A stretch of 64,000 nt of DNA from Pseudomonas lalkuanensis (GCF_008807375.1 NZ_CP043311.1:5622001-5686000); one strand, 5' to 3'; numbered from the stretch's first letter, positions 41,471 to 52,770 are shown. Numbers and translations are program-made. The notes: generated by a model from the letters alone, not told the origin.

Positions 41471-41491
41471 CGTGCTGCGCTTGGCACCAAC

Positions 41492-42064
41492 CTACGGATG
41501 CTGCGCCGAATCGTTGAGGGCGCTGTCCGGCGTGCGCCAGATCAGCAGGTCCGTGTCATAGCCCTGCCCTTCCGCCACTTCCATAAGCCGCTCGCGGGTG
41601 CGCTCCGAGACCACCGGCGTGCGTGACAGCAGCCAGAGATACTTGCGATCCGGATTGCCCACTACGGCGGTGCGATAGTCGTCGTCCACGTAGAGCACCC
41701 AGTACTCGCCTTTGGCGATGCCCGGCAGGAGCCGGGAAAACCAGTTGTCGAAGCGCACCCAGAGCTTGTCGGTGCGCCCGTCAACCTGGGGCACGGCATT
41801 GCCGTGTGCTTCTTTCCAGTTCCCATCCAGCGTGCGGCAGCGGTTCAGCACGCCCAGGCTGCCGTCGTCCCGCAGGTTGTAATGGGCTTCGGACTGGGCG
41901 CAGCCGCGCTGGAAGAACATCGGCAACCGCGCCAGTTCGTACCAGGTGCCCTGGTAGCGTGCGAGGTCCACCGCCTCCACCGTGCGTGGCGGAACCGGGC
42001 CCTCGCCATGGCTGGCGCAGCCGGCCAGCACCAGGGCCGCCAACAGCGCGGCTACGCGCCTCAC
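41492..42064 (-). CDS. blc: Blc, outer-membrane lipocalin
   Basis: Bacterial lipocalin of 190 aa. Lipobox LVLAGC gives a lipidated cysteine near residue 16. The lipocalin signature YQGTWYELARLPMFFQRGC is followed by the second motif around EYWVLYVDDDYRTAVVGNPDRKYLWLLSR. It probably binds fatty acids or lysophospholipids at the outer membrane. The start is GTG 42064, overlapping the stop of the small lipoprotein gene (GTGA); longer frames run antisense to nothing and are rejected. Confidence 0.92.
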   Translation of the reverse strand: MRRVAALLAALVLAGCASHGEGPVPPRTVEAVDLARYQGTWYELARLPMFFQRGCAQSEAHYNLRDDGSLGVLNRCRTLDGNWKEAHGNAVPQVDGRTDKLWVRFDNWFSRLLPGIAKGEYWVLYVDDDYRTAVVGNPDRKYLWLLSRTPVVSERTRERLMEVAEGQGYDTDLLIWRTPDSALNDSAQHP

Positions 42065-42315
42065 TTGAGCCCCTTTCCGGAGAACATCAACACCTTCTCG
42101 CCGGCGTACTGCACGCTGACGAAGGTCTTCTCGTCGCCCCAGGTGCAGCTGGTGAAGCCGACGGCGCCGGAGCACTCGGTCGGGCTGCCGAGCAGTTGCT
42201 CCACCTCGGCCTTGGTCATGCCGGACTTGAGCTTGGAATAGTTCTCCTGGTTGAGCTTGTTGCAGGCGGCCAGCACCAGGCAGCAGGACAAGAGGGCGAG
42301 GGTACGCAGCGACAT
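42061..42315 (-). CDS. Small lipoprotein, SmpA/BamE-like
   Basis: Protein of 84 aa: lipobox CCLVLAAC, then YSKLKSGMTKAEVEQLLGSPTEC, the pattern of the SmpA/OmlA (BamE-like) fold in which KxGMxxxEVxxLLGxP is conserved. It ends with a beta region (VSVQYAGEKVLMFSGKGL). It is not BamE itself, which is encoded elsewhere. AAGGAG precedes the ATG. Coupled to blc by a four-base overlap. Confidence 0.8.
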   Translation of the reverse strand: MSLRTLALLSCCLVLAACNKLNQENYSKLKSGMTKAEVEQLLGSPTECSGAVGFTSCTWGDEKTFVSVQYAGEKVLMFSGKGLK

Positions 42316-42384
42316 GAAGCACTCCTTGGCGGATGGAATACGACCCGCCAGAGGGGGCGGGTCGCAAGATTGTTCCATTCGATT

Positions 42385-42984
42385 CTAGAAGCGCGAACCG
42401 GGTTCCCGCAGAAAAACGCTTTCTTCGTCGCTGGAAGGGCGACCGAGAACGGCGTTGCGATGGGGAAAACGACCGAAGCGGGCGATGACCACCCGGTGGC
42501 GCTCGGAGAAATCGAGGAAGTTCTCGAACAGCGACCGCTCGGCGGCGTCGGCGCCGTCCAGCAGCAGGCGGTAGCGATACAGTGCGCGCTCCTGGCTGGC
42601 CAGGTCTTCGGCGTGCTCCAGCACCAGGTAGATGAACACCTGGCGAATCGGGCTGAGATGCCGTTCCAGGCCACGAGCCAGGCCCTCGGCCACGAGCGCC
42701 TGGGCGCGGGCATCGCCGGCGAAGCCTCGCGGGTCGTTGCGGAAGATCATGCGGGGCAGCTGGTCCAGCAGCACGACCAGCGCCAGCCAGCCATCCGGCT
42801 GTTCGGCCCAGTCGGCGAGGCCGCCGTCCAGGGCCTGCTCCACCAGGCCACCGAAGCACTCGCGGGCTTCGGCATCCTGATGGTCCTTCTTGCCGAACCA
42901 CAGCCCGTGGCGCGCCGCCGCGGTCTGACTGGCGGAGGCCTCAGGTCCGAACCACCAGTCGAGCAACGGCTGCCAGGGCTGCAT
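42385..42984 (-). CDS. DUF924 family protein
   Basis: Protein of 199 aa, alpha-helical, of the DUF924 family. Conserved LLDWWFGPEA, LVVLLDQLPRMIFRNDPRGFAGD and MPLEHAEDLASQ-like region (YLVLEHAEDLASQ). No function is proven, although distant relation to TPR-like folds has been suggested. It follows fbp by three bases in the same direction, so the two are cotranscribed. Confidence 0.85.
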   Translation of the reverse strand: MQPWQPLLDWWFGPEASASQTAAARHGLWFGKKDHQDAEARECFGGLVEQALDGGLADWAEQPDGWLALVVLLDQLPRMIFRNDPRGFAGDARAQALVAEGLARGLERHLSPIRQVFIYLVLEHAEDLASQERALYRYRLLLDGADAAERSLFENFLDFSERHRVVIARFGRFPHRNAVLGRPSSDEESVFLREPGSRF

Positions 42985-42987
42985 GGG

Positions 42988-43998
42988 TTACTCCAGGTGG
43001 TAACCGGTGACGCGGGCGACTTCTTCCTTGGAACCGAGGAAGACCGGCACGCGCTGGTGCAGAGAGTTCGGCTGGATGTCGAGGATGCGCTGACGACCAT
43101 CGGTGGAGGCGCCGCCGGCCTGTTCGATGATGAAGGACATCGGGTTGGCTTCGTACATCAGGCGCAGCTTGCCGGGCTTCTCCGGCTCACGGGCATCCCA
43201 GGGGTACATGAAGATGCCGCCGCGGGTCAGGATGCGGTGCACGTCGGCCACCATGGAAGCGATCCAGCGCATGTTGTAGTTCTTGCCCAGAGCGCCTTCC
43301 TTGCCGGCCAGCATCTCGCTGACGTAGCGCTTCACCGGGGCTTCCCAGTGACGCTGGTTGGACATGTTGATGGCGAACTCGGCGGTGGTTTCCGGCACGC
43401 GGATGTTGTCGTGGGTGAGCACGAAGGAACCCAGCTCGCGATCCAGGGTGAAACCCTTCACGCCGTCGCCCAGGGTCAGCAGCAGCATGGTCTGCGGACC
43501 ATAGATCGCGTAACCGGCGGCAACCTGCCTGGTGCCCGGCTGCAGGAAGGCCTGCTCGTTGAGCGCGTCGTTCTGCGAGAGGTACTGCTCAGGGCAACGC
43601 AACACCGAGAAGATGGTGCCCACCGACACGTTGACGTCGATGTTGGAGGAGCCGTCCAGCGGGTCGAATACCAGCAGGTAGGCACCCTTGGGGTACTTGC
43701 CGGGGATCTGGTAGGCGTTGTCCATTTCCTCGGACGCCATGCCGGCCAGGTGGCCGCCCCACTCGTTGGCCTCCAGCAGGATCTCGTTGGACATCACGTC
43801 CAGCTTCTTCTGCACTTCGCCCTGCACGTTCTCGGTGCCCATGCTGCCGAGCACGCCGCCCAGCGCGCCCTTGGACACCGCATGGCTGATTTCCTTGCAG
43901 GCGCGCGCGACGACCTCGATGAGGAAGCGCAGATCGGCAGGAGTGTTATGGCTTCGGGTCTGCTCGATCAGGTAGCGACTCAGGGTAACGCGGGACAT
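42988..43998 (-). CDS. fbp: Fructose-1,6-bisphosphatase class 1
   Basis: Gluconeogenic phosphatase of 336 aa hydrolysing fructose-1,6-bisphosphate to fructose-6-phosphate. The metal/active-site motif [20 protein letters not shown] and the C-terminal [24 protein letters not shown] are clear. Essential for growth on acids, which suits a pseudomonad living on amino acids such as histidine. Upstream of DUF924. Confidence 0.97.
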   Translation of the reverse strand: MSRVTLSRYLIEQTRSHNTPADLRFLIEVVARACKEISHAVSKGALGGVLGSMGTENVQGEVQKKLDVMSNEILLEANEWGGHLAGMASEEMDNAYQIPGKYPKGAYLLVFDPLDGSSNIDVNVSVGTIFSVLRCPEQYLSQNDALNEQAFLQPGTRQVAAGYAIYGPQTMLLLTLGDGVKGFTLDRELGSFVLTHDNIRVPETTAEFAINMSNQRHWEAPVKRYVSEMLAGKEGALGKNYNMRWIASMVADVHRILTRGGIFMYPWDAREPEKPGKLRLMYEANPMSFIIEQAGGASTDGRQRILDIQPNSLHQRVPVFLGSKEEVARVTGYHLE

Positions 43999-44153
43999 GA
44001 AATGGCTCCGGAGGGTGGAAAAATGCGCGCAGTTTAGCGCGAGTCGTATCGCAATGCCTCTCAGCGGGATGGAAGGCGCTGAAATAGCGGTAAGGGCAGC
44101 CTGTCAGGGGCTGCGAATTCATCTGACGCTGGCGTCGGCCACTGGTTCAGCCG

Positions 44154-45803
44154 TCAGTCGGCGCCTGTAGCAGCCAATCGCCGCACCTGGTTCCGGCCGT
44201 TGCGCTTGGCGTCGTACAGCGCAGCGTCTGCGACCTGCATCAGTTCCTCCAGTGTCTGCCCCTGGGTCGGCCAGACGGCCAGGCCGGCGGAAAGGGTCAC
44301 CGACAGCGGCCCCTCGCGTGTGGGCAGAGGCTGGCCGGCCAGCGCCTGGCATAGCGCCTGCAGGCGAGCGAACGCCTCATCGCCAGCGGCGCCGGGCAGC
44401 AGCAGGAGGAATTCTTCGCCGCCGATGCGGAACACCGCATCGCTGCCACGCAGGTTGCCGGTCAGGTGGATGGCCACGGCACGCAGCACGTCGTCACCCA
44501 CCAGGTGGCCGTGACGGTCATTGAGCTGCTTGAAGTGATCGAGGTCGATCAGCGCCAGGGAAATGGGTGTGCGCTCGCGCTGGCAGCGGGTCAGCTCGCG
44601 GGCGAACAGTTCACCCAGGTGACGGCGGTTATAGAGGCCGGTCAGTGGATCGCGCAGGGCCTGCTCCTGCAGCTGTTCATGCAGGCGGGTGATGGTGCGC
44701 AGGCGCTCCTCGCTGGTGGCCAGCGCCTCGGCCAGCTTGAGTTCGCTGCAATGGCGCTCGGTGATGTCACGCAGGTAGAACATCTGTCCGAGGATGAAGG
44801 TACCGCTCCGGGTCACCCGCTCGATATCGCGGGAACGCACCTCGAAATAGCGCGATGAGCTGGCCGGGATCAACAGCATCTCGCGTTCCCCCGCCGTCAG
44901 CATCGCGTCCAGCTCCACGCCGTAGACCGGCCATCTGGACAGGGTCGTGCCCTGCCAGGCCGCAGACTGTCCGGCAAGCTCCAGGGCGGCGGGGTTGGCG
45001 TCGATCACCCGGCGCTGCGGGTCCACCACCAGCACCGGGTCGGGCAGTTCCTCCAGCAGCAGGTGGCGTGCGACCGGCAGCAGATCGAACAGGCGCACGC
45101 CGAGGATCAGGCAGGCGAAGGCCACCAGGGTGAAGGCGAAGCTGAATGGCGTGGGGTCGAAGCCGAACAGGGTCCAGCCAAAGACCACGTAGCTCAGGTT
45201 GGCGCTCCAGGGCACGCAGGTGACCAGCACGAAGGCCAGGTAGTGGCGCCGGTGCACGCCGTGGCTGGCCAGGGCGGCGCGGGTCACCACGGCCAGGCAG
45301 AAGATCATGAAGACGTAGACGTAGATGGCCACGGCATTGAACAGCGGGCCGTGGTCATAGCGGATCGCTGCGCCCGGGCTGCCGTCCACCGGCAGGGTGC
45401 CGGGGCCGTAGAACAGCTGGTGCCAGGGGTTGCTCAGGGCCATGGCCGAGGCGACCAGCGGGCCGATTCCCAGCAGCAGGAAGCCACGCAGCGTCAGGGG
45501 TTCACGGATGCTGTTGACGAACTGCCAGAGGAACACCGCCCAGAAAGTCGGCACGCCAATGATTCCCGGCCACGCCATGCTGGCCCAGAACACCTTGCAC
45601 TGCGGCCCTTGTGCGGCAAGCTCCAGCCCCGCTGCGGCGAGCCACCAGCAGATGCCGACATGCAGGACGATGAAGCTCTCGCGACCGGGGAAGTGGCGCT
45701 GGCGGCTGACCCAGCGCGCCATGAGAATCACCCCGATGCCGACCGCAAGGGTCAGCGCCACAGGCCAGCTGAAGCTCCAGCCACCGGCCAGGCAGGCGTT
45801 CAT
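44154..45803 (-). CDS. Membrane diguanylate cyclase (7TM-PAS-GGDEF)
   Basis: Protein of 549 aa. About seven membrane helices in residues 1-230, resembling the histidine-kinase N-terminal 7TM type, then a PAS region (LVVDPQRRVIDANPAALELAG) and a C-terminal GGDEF domain with GGEEF near residue 460. The inhibitory I-site RGSD lies five residues before it, and the IDLDHFKQLNDRHGH loop is intact, so it is predicted to make c-di-GMP with product inhibition. No EAL domain. Signal unknown. Confidence 0.9.
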   Translation of the reverse strand: MNACLAGGWSFSWPVALTLAVGIGVILMARWVSRQRHFPGRESFIVLHVGICWWLAAAGLELAAQGPQCKVFWASMAWPGIIGVPTFWAVFLWQFVNSIREPLTLRGFLLLGIGPLVASAMALSNPWHQLFYGPGTLPVDGSPGAAIRYDHGPLFNAVAIYVYVFMIFCLAVVTRAALASHGVHRRHYLAFVLVTCVPWSANLSYVVFGWTLFGFDPTPFSFAFTLVAFACLILGVRLFDLLPVARHLLLEELPDPVLVVDPQRRVIDANPAALELAGQSAAWQGTTLSRWPVYGVELDAMLTAGEREMLLIPASSSRYFEVRSRDIERVTRSGTFILGQMFYLRDITERHCSELKLAEALATSEERLRTITRLHEQLQEQALRDPLTGLYNRRHLGELFARELTRCQRERTPISLALIDLDHFKQLNDRHGHLVGDDVLRAVAIHLTGNLRGSDAVFRIGGEEFLLLLPGAAGDEAFARLQALCQALAGQPLPTREGPLSVTLSAGLAVWPTQGQTLEELMQVADAALYDAKRNGRNQVRRLAATGAD

Positions 45804-45975
45804 CGCCGGGCTCCGGGAAGCTTGGCAAGCGAGGAAACGGGGCGCGAATGGAACTGCTCGAGGCTGGGCACTGGCCGTCCTGACCTGAATGTGGGCCGTC
45901 TGCTGCGGCCCGTGGAATGACCGGACAAAGATACATCAAAATGCCAGCACTTCCGCCTGCAAGCCTTGACGCTCA

Positions 45976-47361
45976 TCAGGAACGCGTGGCTGGCCTGCGC
46001 AGCAGGCTGAACGCCATGACGCCCAGCAGGCCGACGCCCAACAGCAGCACCGCCCAGAGGCCGATGCGCTTCCAGACGATCTGCCCGGCAGTCTGCCGCT
46101 GCGCCGGGTGTTCGCCGACCTGCGGCGGAATCACCACCGCCTCGGCGCGGCCCATCTTCTCCAGGCTGGAAGCGTCGAAGCCCGGCACCAGCGTGGCCAG
46201 GGGCAGTTCTGTGCGGCTGGCTTCGGCATTGCCCAGCGCCAGGGTGAACGGCGGATTGCCACGGGCGAGGAACACCACCTGGGTGACATGCATGCCCACC
46301 TCCAGGCGCGGTACCTGCTGGCCGAAGCCGCCGGCACGCTGATCCACCGTCAGACGCAGCTGCTTGACCGCCATCCAGCCCGGCAGGTCCAGTTGCTCCT
46401 GGGCCACGTCCTTGCCGTCCTGGGGCAGGCGGTAGAGCAGGCCCGACGCCAGCGGCTGCCATTGCGGCGCGCCATCGCGACGCGCCTCCACCTGTATTGG
46501 CAACAGGCTGCCGGGACGCTCCACGGCAATGCGCAAACGCTCGATGGGCAGCCCCAGCGGCAGGTCCCAGACATACTGGCCATCCTTGCTGCTGACCGGC
46601 TCCAGCGGTGCCGACCAGGCCATCGACGCCGGCAGGCTCTCGCGGCTGGCACTCACCACCTTCACGGCGGTCAATTCCGGGGCCTGGCGCGGGCTCTGCC
46701 AGAGCAGGCGCAGATAGCGCGCCGGGCGTCCCGGCAGGGTCACTTCGCGCTGATCGATGCGCTGATCGGCAAAGGACAGCCGGGCCACCTGGCCATCGCC
46801 CCAGGGCTCCCAATGCTGCAGATCATCGCTGGCCTCGATGCTGAATCGCTGGAAGCCTTCGCCACCGCCGTTCCAGTCCAGGCTGAGCTTCTCCAGGGGC
46901 GCCTGCACGCCACTGGCGTCCAGCAACCAGCCGCGCAATTGCTCACCAGCCGCAACCGGGCTTTCCGGCACAACCTGCACCACCGTCCCCGTGGTGCTGC
47001 GTTCCACCCGCACACTGGGCAACCCCGCCGCGCCCTCGATGGAGCCATGCAGCGGGAACCAGCGCAGGGAATGTTCATGACGGGCACGACGTTCGCTGGC
47101 GCTGCTGCGGGTCATGGCGTAGGCCAGGGCCTCACCCTCGGCGTTGAACACCCGCAGGTCGCGCAGGTCGGCATGGCGTGCGGCAAAGTGCAGGGCCATG
47201 GGCATGTCCATGCGATACCAGGGCCCCTGGCCTTCCACGCGCAGTTCGACGCGGGTGGTGAAATCCTCGGGCTGCTCGGCGGCGAGCAGCGGCTGGCAGA
47301 GCAGCCCCAGGCCAGCCAGCAAGGCCAGGCCGGGACGGCCCAGGGAAGACAAATCGATCAT
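45976..47361 (-). CDS. DUF3999 family membrane-anchored periplasmic protein
   Basis: Protein of 461 aa with a signal peptide about 1-28, a long beta-rich periplasmic region with two likely galactose-binding-like units (AGRPARYLRLLWQSP and similar), and one C-terminal membrane helix (LLLGVGLLGVMAFSLL). It matches DUF3999. Its function is unknown. It overlaps the DUF2339 gene upstream by four bases; the two families are regularly paired in pseudomonads. Confidence 0.85.
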   Translation of the reverse strand: MIDLSSLGRPGLALLAGLGLLCQPLLAAEQPEDFTTRVELRVEGQGPWYRMDMPMALHFAARHADLRDLRVFNAEGEALAYAMTRSSASERRARHEHSLRWFPLHGSIEGAAGLPSVRVERSTTGTVVQVVPESPVAAGEQLRGWLLDASGVQAPLEKLSLDWNGGGEGFQRFSIEASDDLQHWEPWGDGQVARLSFADQRIDQREVTLPGRPARYLRLLWQSPRQAPELTAVKVVSASRESLPASMAWSAPLEPVSSKDGQYVWDLPLGLPIERLRIAVERPGSLLPIQVEARRDGAPQWQPLASGLLYRLPQDGKDVAQEQLDLPGWMAVKQLRLTVDQRAGGFGQQVPRLEVGMHVTQVVFLARGNPPFTLALGNAEASRTELPLATLVPGFDASSLEKMGRAEAVVIPPQVGEHPAQRQTAGQIVWKRIGLWAVLLLGVGLLGVMAFSLLRRPATRS

Positions 47362-50300
47362 GCGTTGACCCGCTCCTGTTCAGGTTCCGCGCGCCTGGGC
47401 GGCAGGGGTGCGAAGTAGCCGACGATCAGCAGCAGGACGCCGACGCCGATGAAAGACACGATGCGCTCCAGGCCACCGCGGTTGCCCAGTTCGACGAAGA
47501 ACAGCTTGGCCACCACCAGCGCGATCAGCACCGCGCCCACCAGCCAGAGCTGGCGCCAGGCGCGCAGATGGCCGACGACCATCAGGCCGAGGGCGATGCT
47601 GGTCCAGACAATGGACAGACCGGCCTGCACCAGCATGGAATCCAGCTGCGCCTCCAGTTGGTACGGCACACCGCCCCAGTGATGCGCGCAACGGAATACC
47701 GCCGCCGTGGCCAGGGCGAACAGCGACACGCCCGCCACGCCCTGGATCAGCCTGGCCGGCACGTCAGGCAGGTCGAACCGCGGCAGGCAGTCGCGCACCC
47801 AGAGGTAGACGCCCAGCAGCGCGAACAGCAAGCCCAGCTCCAACGGATTGAGCAGAGGCAGATAGGGCAGCGGCTCTGCGGCACCATCGCTCCAGGCGTT
47901 GGCGATCCAGAACCAGGCCAGCATCAGCAAAGCCAGCGGAAGCGAGGCCCACAGCCGGTATTCCCGTGGATAGGCCGTCATCGGCCAGGGCAGGCGTGGG
48001 CGCAAGGCCACCAGCAACAGCCAGGCGCTCGGCAGCAGCGCCCAGCCCAGCCAGCGCCAGGCGTTGTACTGCTCGGACAACAGCATCAACAGGTAACGGA
48101 GCTCCAGCGCCAGGACGCCGAGCAGCAGCCAGCATCCCAGCACATGGGAGGCGCTGCGCGCGCCGCCGGGCAGGAGCCCATCCAGCCTGCGCAGCGCCAG
48201 CAGGTGCACGCCGCACAGCGCGCCCCAGCCGGCCCAGCCGAAGCTCGCCGCCGGGTGGTACTGCGGTTCCCAGGCCACCGCCAGCGCCACCACGCCCGCC
48301 GGCGCCAGCACCAGGCACAGCAGCGCCAGGGCACGCCATTGTTCGCGGCCGGCCAGCCAGGTGGTGAAAGCGACGCTGGCGGACGCCAGCAGCAGAGCCA
48401 GCGGCACCTGCAATTCGGGCGCTGCGAAGCGGCCGATCTCCGCCAGCCAGGCCAGGGCCCACCAACCGGCGCTCCAGGCCAGCAGCAGCTGCGCCAGGTG
48501 CGCGAGGCTGAGCCCACCCATGGCCGCCTCCGCTCGCGCCGCCCGTTGCAGGCGCCAGGCACCGATGAAGGCTGCCAGCGCCAGCACCGCCGGCGTCCAG
48601 AAACCGGCATGGCCCAGCGGGCGCAGGCCTTCACCAATCAACTCGCCCAGCAACAGAGGGCTCACCGCGAGGAAGCTGAAGCCTGCCAGCAGTTGCAGGA
48701 ACAGGCCGAACCAGAACGCTGCGCGCTGCTGCAAATACAGGCTGAGCCAGAGGATCAGCAAACCGCTTCCGGCCCACACCGCACCAGCGGTGCGCCAGGG
48801 CAGCACGAACAGCACCGCCAGGTTGACGAAGGCCAGCCCCGCCAGCAGGACCAGCGACAGGCTCCGCAGCAGCCGCACATCAGCACGTGCCAGCGGGTGA
48901 CGGGCGGCCAGCAGCATTCCGGCAATCAGCGCCAGGCCGATGAGCGAAGCCACCAGCAACCCGCGCCACCCCGGCACGGCACCGCTGCCCAGACCGGAGC
49001 CATCCAGATCGAGCAGGAAGATCGCACCACCGAGCAATTGCACGGCGAAGGCACTGAACAGGAACGCGCGGGAGAGCAGACGCAGTCCGGCGAAAATCGT
49101 CGCCAGCCCCGCCAGCGCCCAGGCGATGGACGTGCCTTCGGCTGCGAAGGAAAGCGGTGCCATCAGGTAGAGGAAGGCCAGCCCGGCACAGGCGAACACC
49201 GGCGCGCTGCGCTGCTCCAGCTCCGTGGCAGCCCCGGCAGGCGCCCGGCGCAGCTGCCAGAACACGAACAGCAGCGCCGCACCCAGCATCAGCGCGCCCA
49301 GGGGTGAGCCATCCAGCAGCGTGTAGCTGCCCGCACGCAGCCCACCGAGGAAGGCCACCGCCGCGCCGAACTGCAGCAGCAACGCGAATGCCCGCGCCAG
49401 AGGCCGGCCCTGGCGCAGGCCGAGCCAGTAGATGCCGGCGCCTTCCACCGCCCAGGCAGCGGAGGTCCAGCGGGCGTCCAGCCCCAGGGGAATCGCCAGG
49501 CTGCCGAACACCACGCCCAGCGCCAGGCAGGTTTCCACCAGCAGCAACGCGCGGCCGGCGGTGCGGCCCGCCAGGATGCGCGCCAGGACGATGTAGAACA
49601 GCCCGAGGGCGAGGGCGCTGAAGGCGGCGCCGAACTCGATATGGCGGATCAGCGCCACCTGCAGACCGAAACCGATGATCGGCGGACCGAACAGCACGGT
49701 GCCGTCCACCGTGTCCGCCTGGCGCGCCGACCAGCGCAGCAGCTCGCCCCGTTCCTCTGGCGCATCCGCCGCCTCGGCCAGCTTGCGCCGGGCGAAGAGC
49801 AGGCCGATGCCCACGTACATCAGGAAAAACAGCACCAGGAAGGGCTCGGTGCTGGCGAAGAGCTCCGGCCGATAGGAACGCAGGCCCCAGGCGAAGCCGA
49901 TGCCGAAGGTGCCGACGAAGCCGATCAGGTTGAGCAGGCGCCAGGCCTTGAACCAGGCGATGGCGAAGATGCCCGCATTGAGCAGCGCGAAGTAGCTGAA
50001 CAGCGCCACATGGTCGCCGCTGCCGCTGGAGGTGAGGATGGGCGCGGCAAAGCCGCCCAGCGCCGCTGCGGCCGCAAGGCCCAGGGCGTCCTGCGCCACC
50101 GCGAGGATCGCGGAAAACAGGGTCACCGCCACCAGCAGGCCGAAGGCCATCTTCGGGTCGAGCAACGGATGCAGGCGCATGGCCGCGAATACCGTCAGGT
50201 AGAGCACGGCGATCCCGGCGCCCTGGAGCATCAGGCCGTAACTGGGATTGCGCCGACGCAGCCACCAGCCGAGCCCCAGCAGCGCAATGGCGGCCAGCGC

Positions 50301-50951
50301 CACCCCGGCGTACCGCAGCTCAACCGGCACCACCATGCCTTCGGTGGCGTAACGCAGCAGGAAGGCCAGGCCGAGGAACAGCAGCACGACGCCGATGCGC
50401 AGCACGGTATTGCCACCGAACAGCCAGTTGCGGGCGGCGGCGAAGCCCCGTTCGAGCAGGGAGGGCTCGCGGGGCCTGGGGGGGATCGGTGGCGTGCGGC
50501 GTGGTGTCTCGGGTCGCGCTTCCTGGCCCCAGGCATCAGCTGTAGCGGCGGCTGGGGCAGGCTCGGGGGCCGGTTCAGCCGCGGCGGTGGGTTGTGCCAG
50601 CACATCGGCCGGCAGTTCCCAGACCAGATCGCTGTCGTCAGGTACCAGTTCAGGCGCGGCCTGCGCCGCTGGCGTATCCGGTTCGGCGACGGGAGGCCCC
50701 GCCTCGGCTGGCTGCGCGACGCCCTGCTCCACCTTGAGCAGGCGCTCATGGATGGCCTGGGTGCCCTTGTCGAAACGGGCCGCGAAGCTGGCCAGCGACT
50801 TGCGCAGCTCGGCGTTCTCCCGCGCCAGCCATTGCAGGCGAATGGCCTGCCCCAGCCCCAGGCCCATCAGGCCGCCGAGCAGGGCACCGGTGACGCTCTC
50901 ATCAATCCCGGCCCCGAAGGCCAGGCCAATCAGCATGAAAATCCATTGCAT
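47358..50951 (-). CDS. DUF2339 giant membrane protein
   Basis: Protein of 1197 aa. Residues about 1-35 form a first membrane hairpin; 45-70 are coiled; 75-190 are Ala/Pro/Glu-rich and disordered; the remainder is roughly thirty hydrophobic helices in tandem, the DUF2339 architecture. The start MQWIFMLIG is chosen over an upstream in-frame codon that lacks similarity. No function is known; the gene pair with DUF3999 suggests an envelope complex. Confidence 0.85.
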   Translation of the reverse strand: MQWIFMLIGLAFGAGIDESVTGALLGGLMGLGLGQAIRLQWLARENAELRKSLASFAARFDKGTQAIHERLLKVEQGVAQPAEAGPPVAEPDTPAAQAAPELVPDDSDLVWELPADVLAQPTAAAEPAPEPAPAAATADAWGQEARPETPRRTPPIPPRPREPSLLERGFAAARNWLFGGNTVLRIGVVLLFLGLAFLLRYATEGMVVPVELRYAGVALAAIALLGLGWWLRRRNPSYGLMLQGAGIAVLYLTVFAAMRLHPLLDPKMAFGLLVAVTLFSAILAVAQDALGLAAAAALGGFAAPILTSSGSGDHVALFSYFALLNAGIFAIAWFKAWRLLNLIGFVGTFGIGFAWGLRSYRPELFASTEPFLVLFFLMYVGIGLLFARRKLAEAADAPEERGELLRWSARQADTVDGTVLFGPPIIGFGLQVALIRHIEFGAAFSALALGLFYIVLARILAGRTAGRALLLVETCLALGVVFGSLAIPLGLDARWTSAAWAVEGAGIYWLGLRQGRPLARAFALLLQFGAAVAFLGGLRAGSYTLLDGSPLGALMLGAALLFVFWQLRRAPAGAATELEQRSAPVFACAGLAFLYLMAPLSFAAEGTSIAWALAGLATIFAGLRLLSRAFLFSAFAVQLLGGAIFLLDLDGSGLGSGAVPGWRGLLVASLIGLALIAGMLLAARHPLARADVRLLRSLSLVLLAGLAFVNLAVLFVLPWRTAGAVWAGSGLLILWLSLYLQQRAAFWFGLFLQLLAGFSFLAVSPLLLGELIGEGLRPLGHAGFWTPAVLALAAFIGAWRLQRAARAEAAMGGLSLAHLAQLLLAWSAGWWALAWLAEIGRFAAPELQVPLALLLASASVAFTTWLAGREQWRALALLCLVLAPAGVVALAVAWEPQYHPAASFGWAGWGALCGVHLLALRRLDGLLPGGARSASHVLGCWLLLGVLALELRYLLMLLSEQYNAWRWLGWALLPSAWLLLVALRPRLPWPMTAYPREYRLWASLPLALLMLAWFWIANAWSDGAAEPLPYLPLLNPLELGLLFALLGVYLWVRDCLPRFDLPDVPARLIQGVAGVSLFALATAAVFRCAHHWGGVPYQLEAQLDSMLVQAGLSIVWTSIALGLMVVGHLRAWRQLWLVGAVLIALVVAKLFFVELGNRGGLERIVSFIGVGVLLLIVGYFAPLPPRRAEPEQERVNA

Positions 50952-51154
50952 GCAGCGATTACTCGGATGGTTGGGCAGGTGGGCCGCATTCCTCGCGGCC
51001 GGTATTAACCAGAAGCTACAAGAGATCCGGCATCGACCCAATAGAGACGCCTGAGCTCTGACTCACAGACACAGAAGATTCCTACAGCTCAGCACAAGAC
51101 CGGCACAAATCCGTAGGGACAAAGGGAAATTTCATGTTCCCCGACGGGAAACTG

Positions 51155-51182
51155 TTCACTTTTTCACCGACATCGCTATGAT
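51155..51182 (+). promoter_or_regulatory. Possible sigma-70 promoter of the YkgJ-family gene
   Basis: TTCACT at 51155-51160 and TATGAT at 51177-51182 with a 16-base spacer, 34 bases before the ATG at 51216. Other elements in the divergent gap 50952-51215 are not recognised. Confidence 0.4.
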
Positions 51183-51215
51183 GCCCGCCCTTCTCCCCTA
51201 GCCTGCTCGCCGACC

Positions 51216-51611
51216 ATGAAGACCATGATGATCGTCGGTGCCGACCTCGACCGGACGGACACCTGGATCAAATACGAAAAGACCATGTGCCACGCATGCG
51301 TTTCCAGCTGCTGCACCATGCCGGTCGAAACGCGTCTGAGTGACCTGATCCGCCTGGAACTGGTGGCCGAGTTCGAGCGCGGCGAGCCGCCGAAGAACAT
51401 TGCGAAAAGGCTGATGAAGGAAGGCGTGGTAGAGCGCTTCAACCAGAAGTCGGGCATCTTCACCCTCACCCGCATGGGCAATAACGACTGCTACTTCCTC
51501 GACCGCAAGAGCCGGCTGTGCACCGTCTACGACAAGCGCCCGGAAACTTGCCGCAACCACCCGCGCATCGGCCCGCGCCCCGGCTACTGCGCCTTCAAGC
51601 CCAAGGACTGA
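51216..51611 (+). CDS. YkgJ family cysteine-cluster protein
   Basis: Protein of 131 aa with the family cysteine set: CHACVSSCC at residues 28-36, CYF and LCTVYDKRPETC further on, and a terminal GYCAF. These residues probably bind zinc or iron; no catalytic role is established. The ATG at 51216 is used, with a second in-frame ATG at 51225 also possible. Divergent from the DUF2339 gene. The 169-base gap after it (51612-51780) holds a short hairpin and a REP-like fragment. Confidence 0.85.
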   Translation: MKTMMIVGADLDRTDTWIKYEKTMCHACVSSCCTMPVETRLSDLIRLELVAEFERGEPPKNIAKRLMKEGVVERFNQKSGIFTLTRMGNNDCYFLDRKSRLCTVYDKRPETCRNHPRIGPRPGYCAFKPKD

Positions 51612-51780
51612 CGCCCCCCGACCCTCTCCCGGAGGCAGAGGGAGCAGTCCGCGCAGCGTCGAGCCGTTGCTTCTCCTGTGGGAGCACTTTCAATCGCAAA
51701 GGGCCGCACAGCAGCCCAATCGACCTCAAAGCGACGTCTCACCGACCCGCAGGGGGCGCCGCGCGTTCCGGAGCAATCAG

Positions 51781-52695
<915 letters not shown>

Positions 52696-52770
52696 GGTGT
52701 GTCCTTGCAGTGGGGGGCGTTGATGCCGCAATTCGGCGAAGGCGAACTACAGACAAAATCGCCCCGGCGG

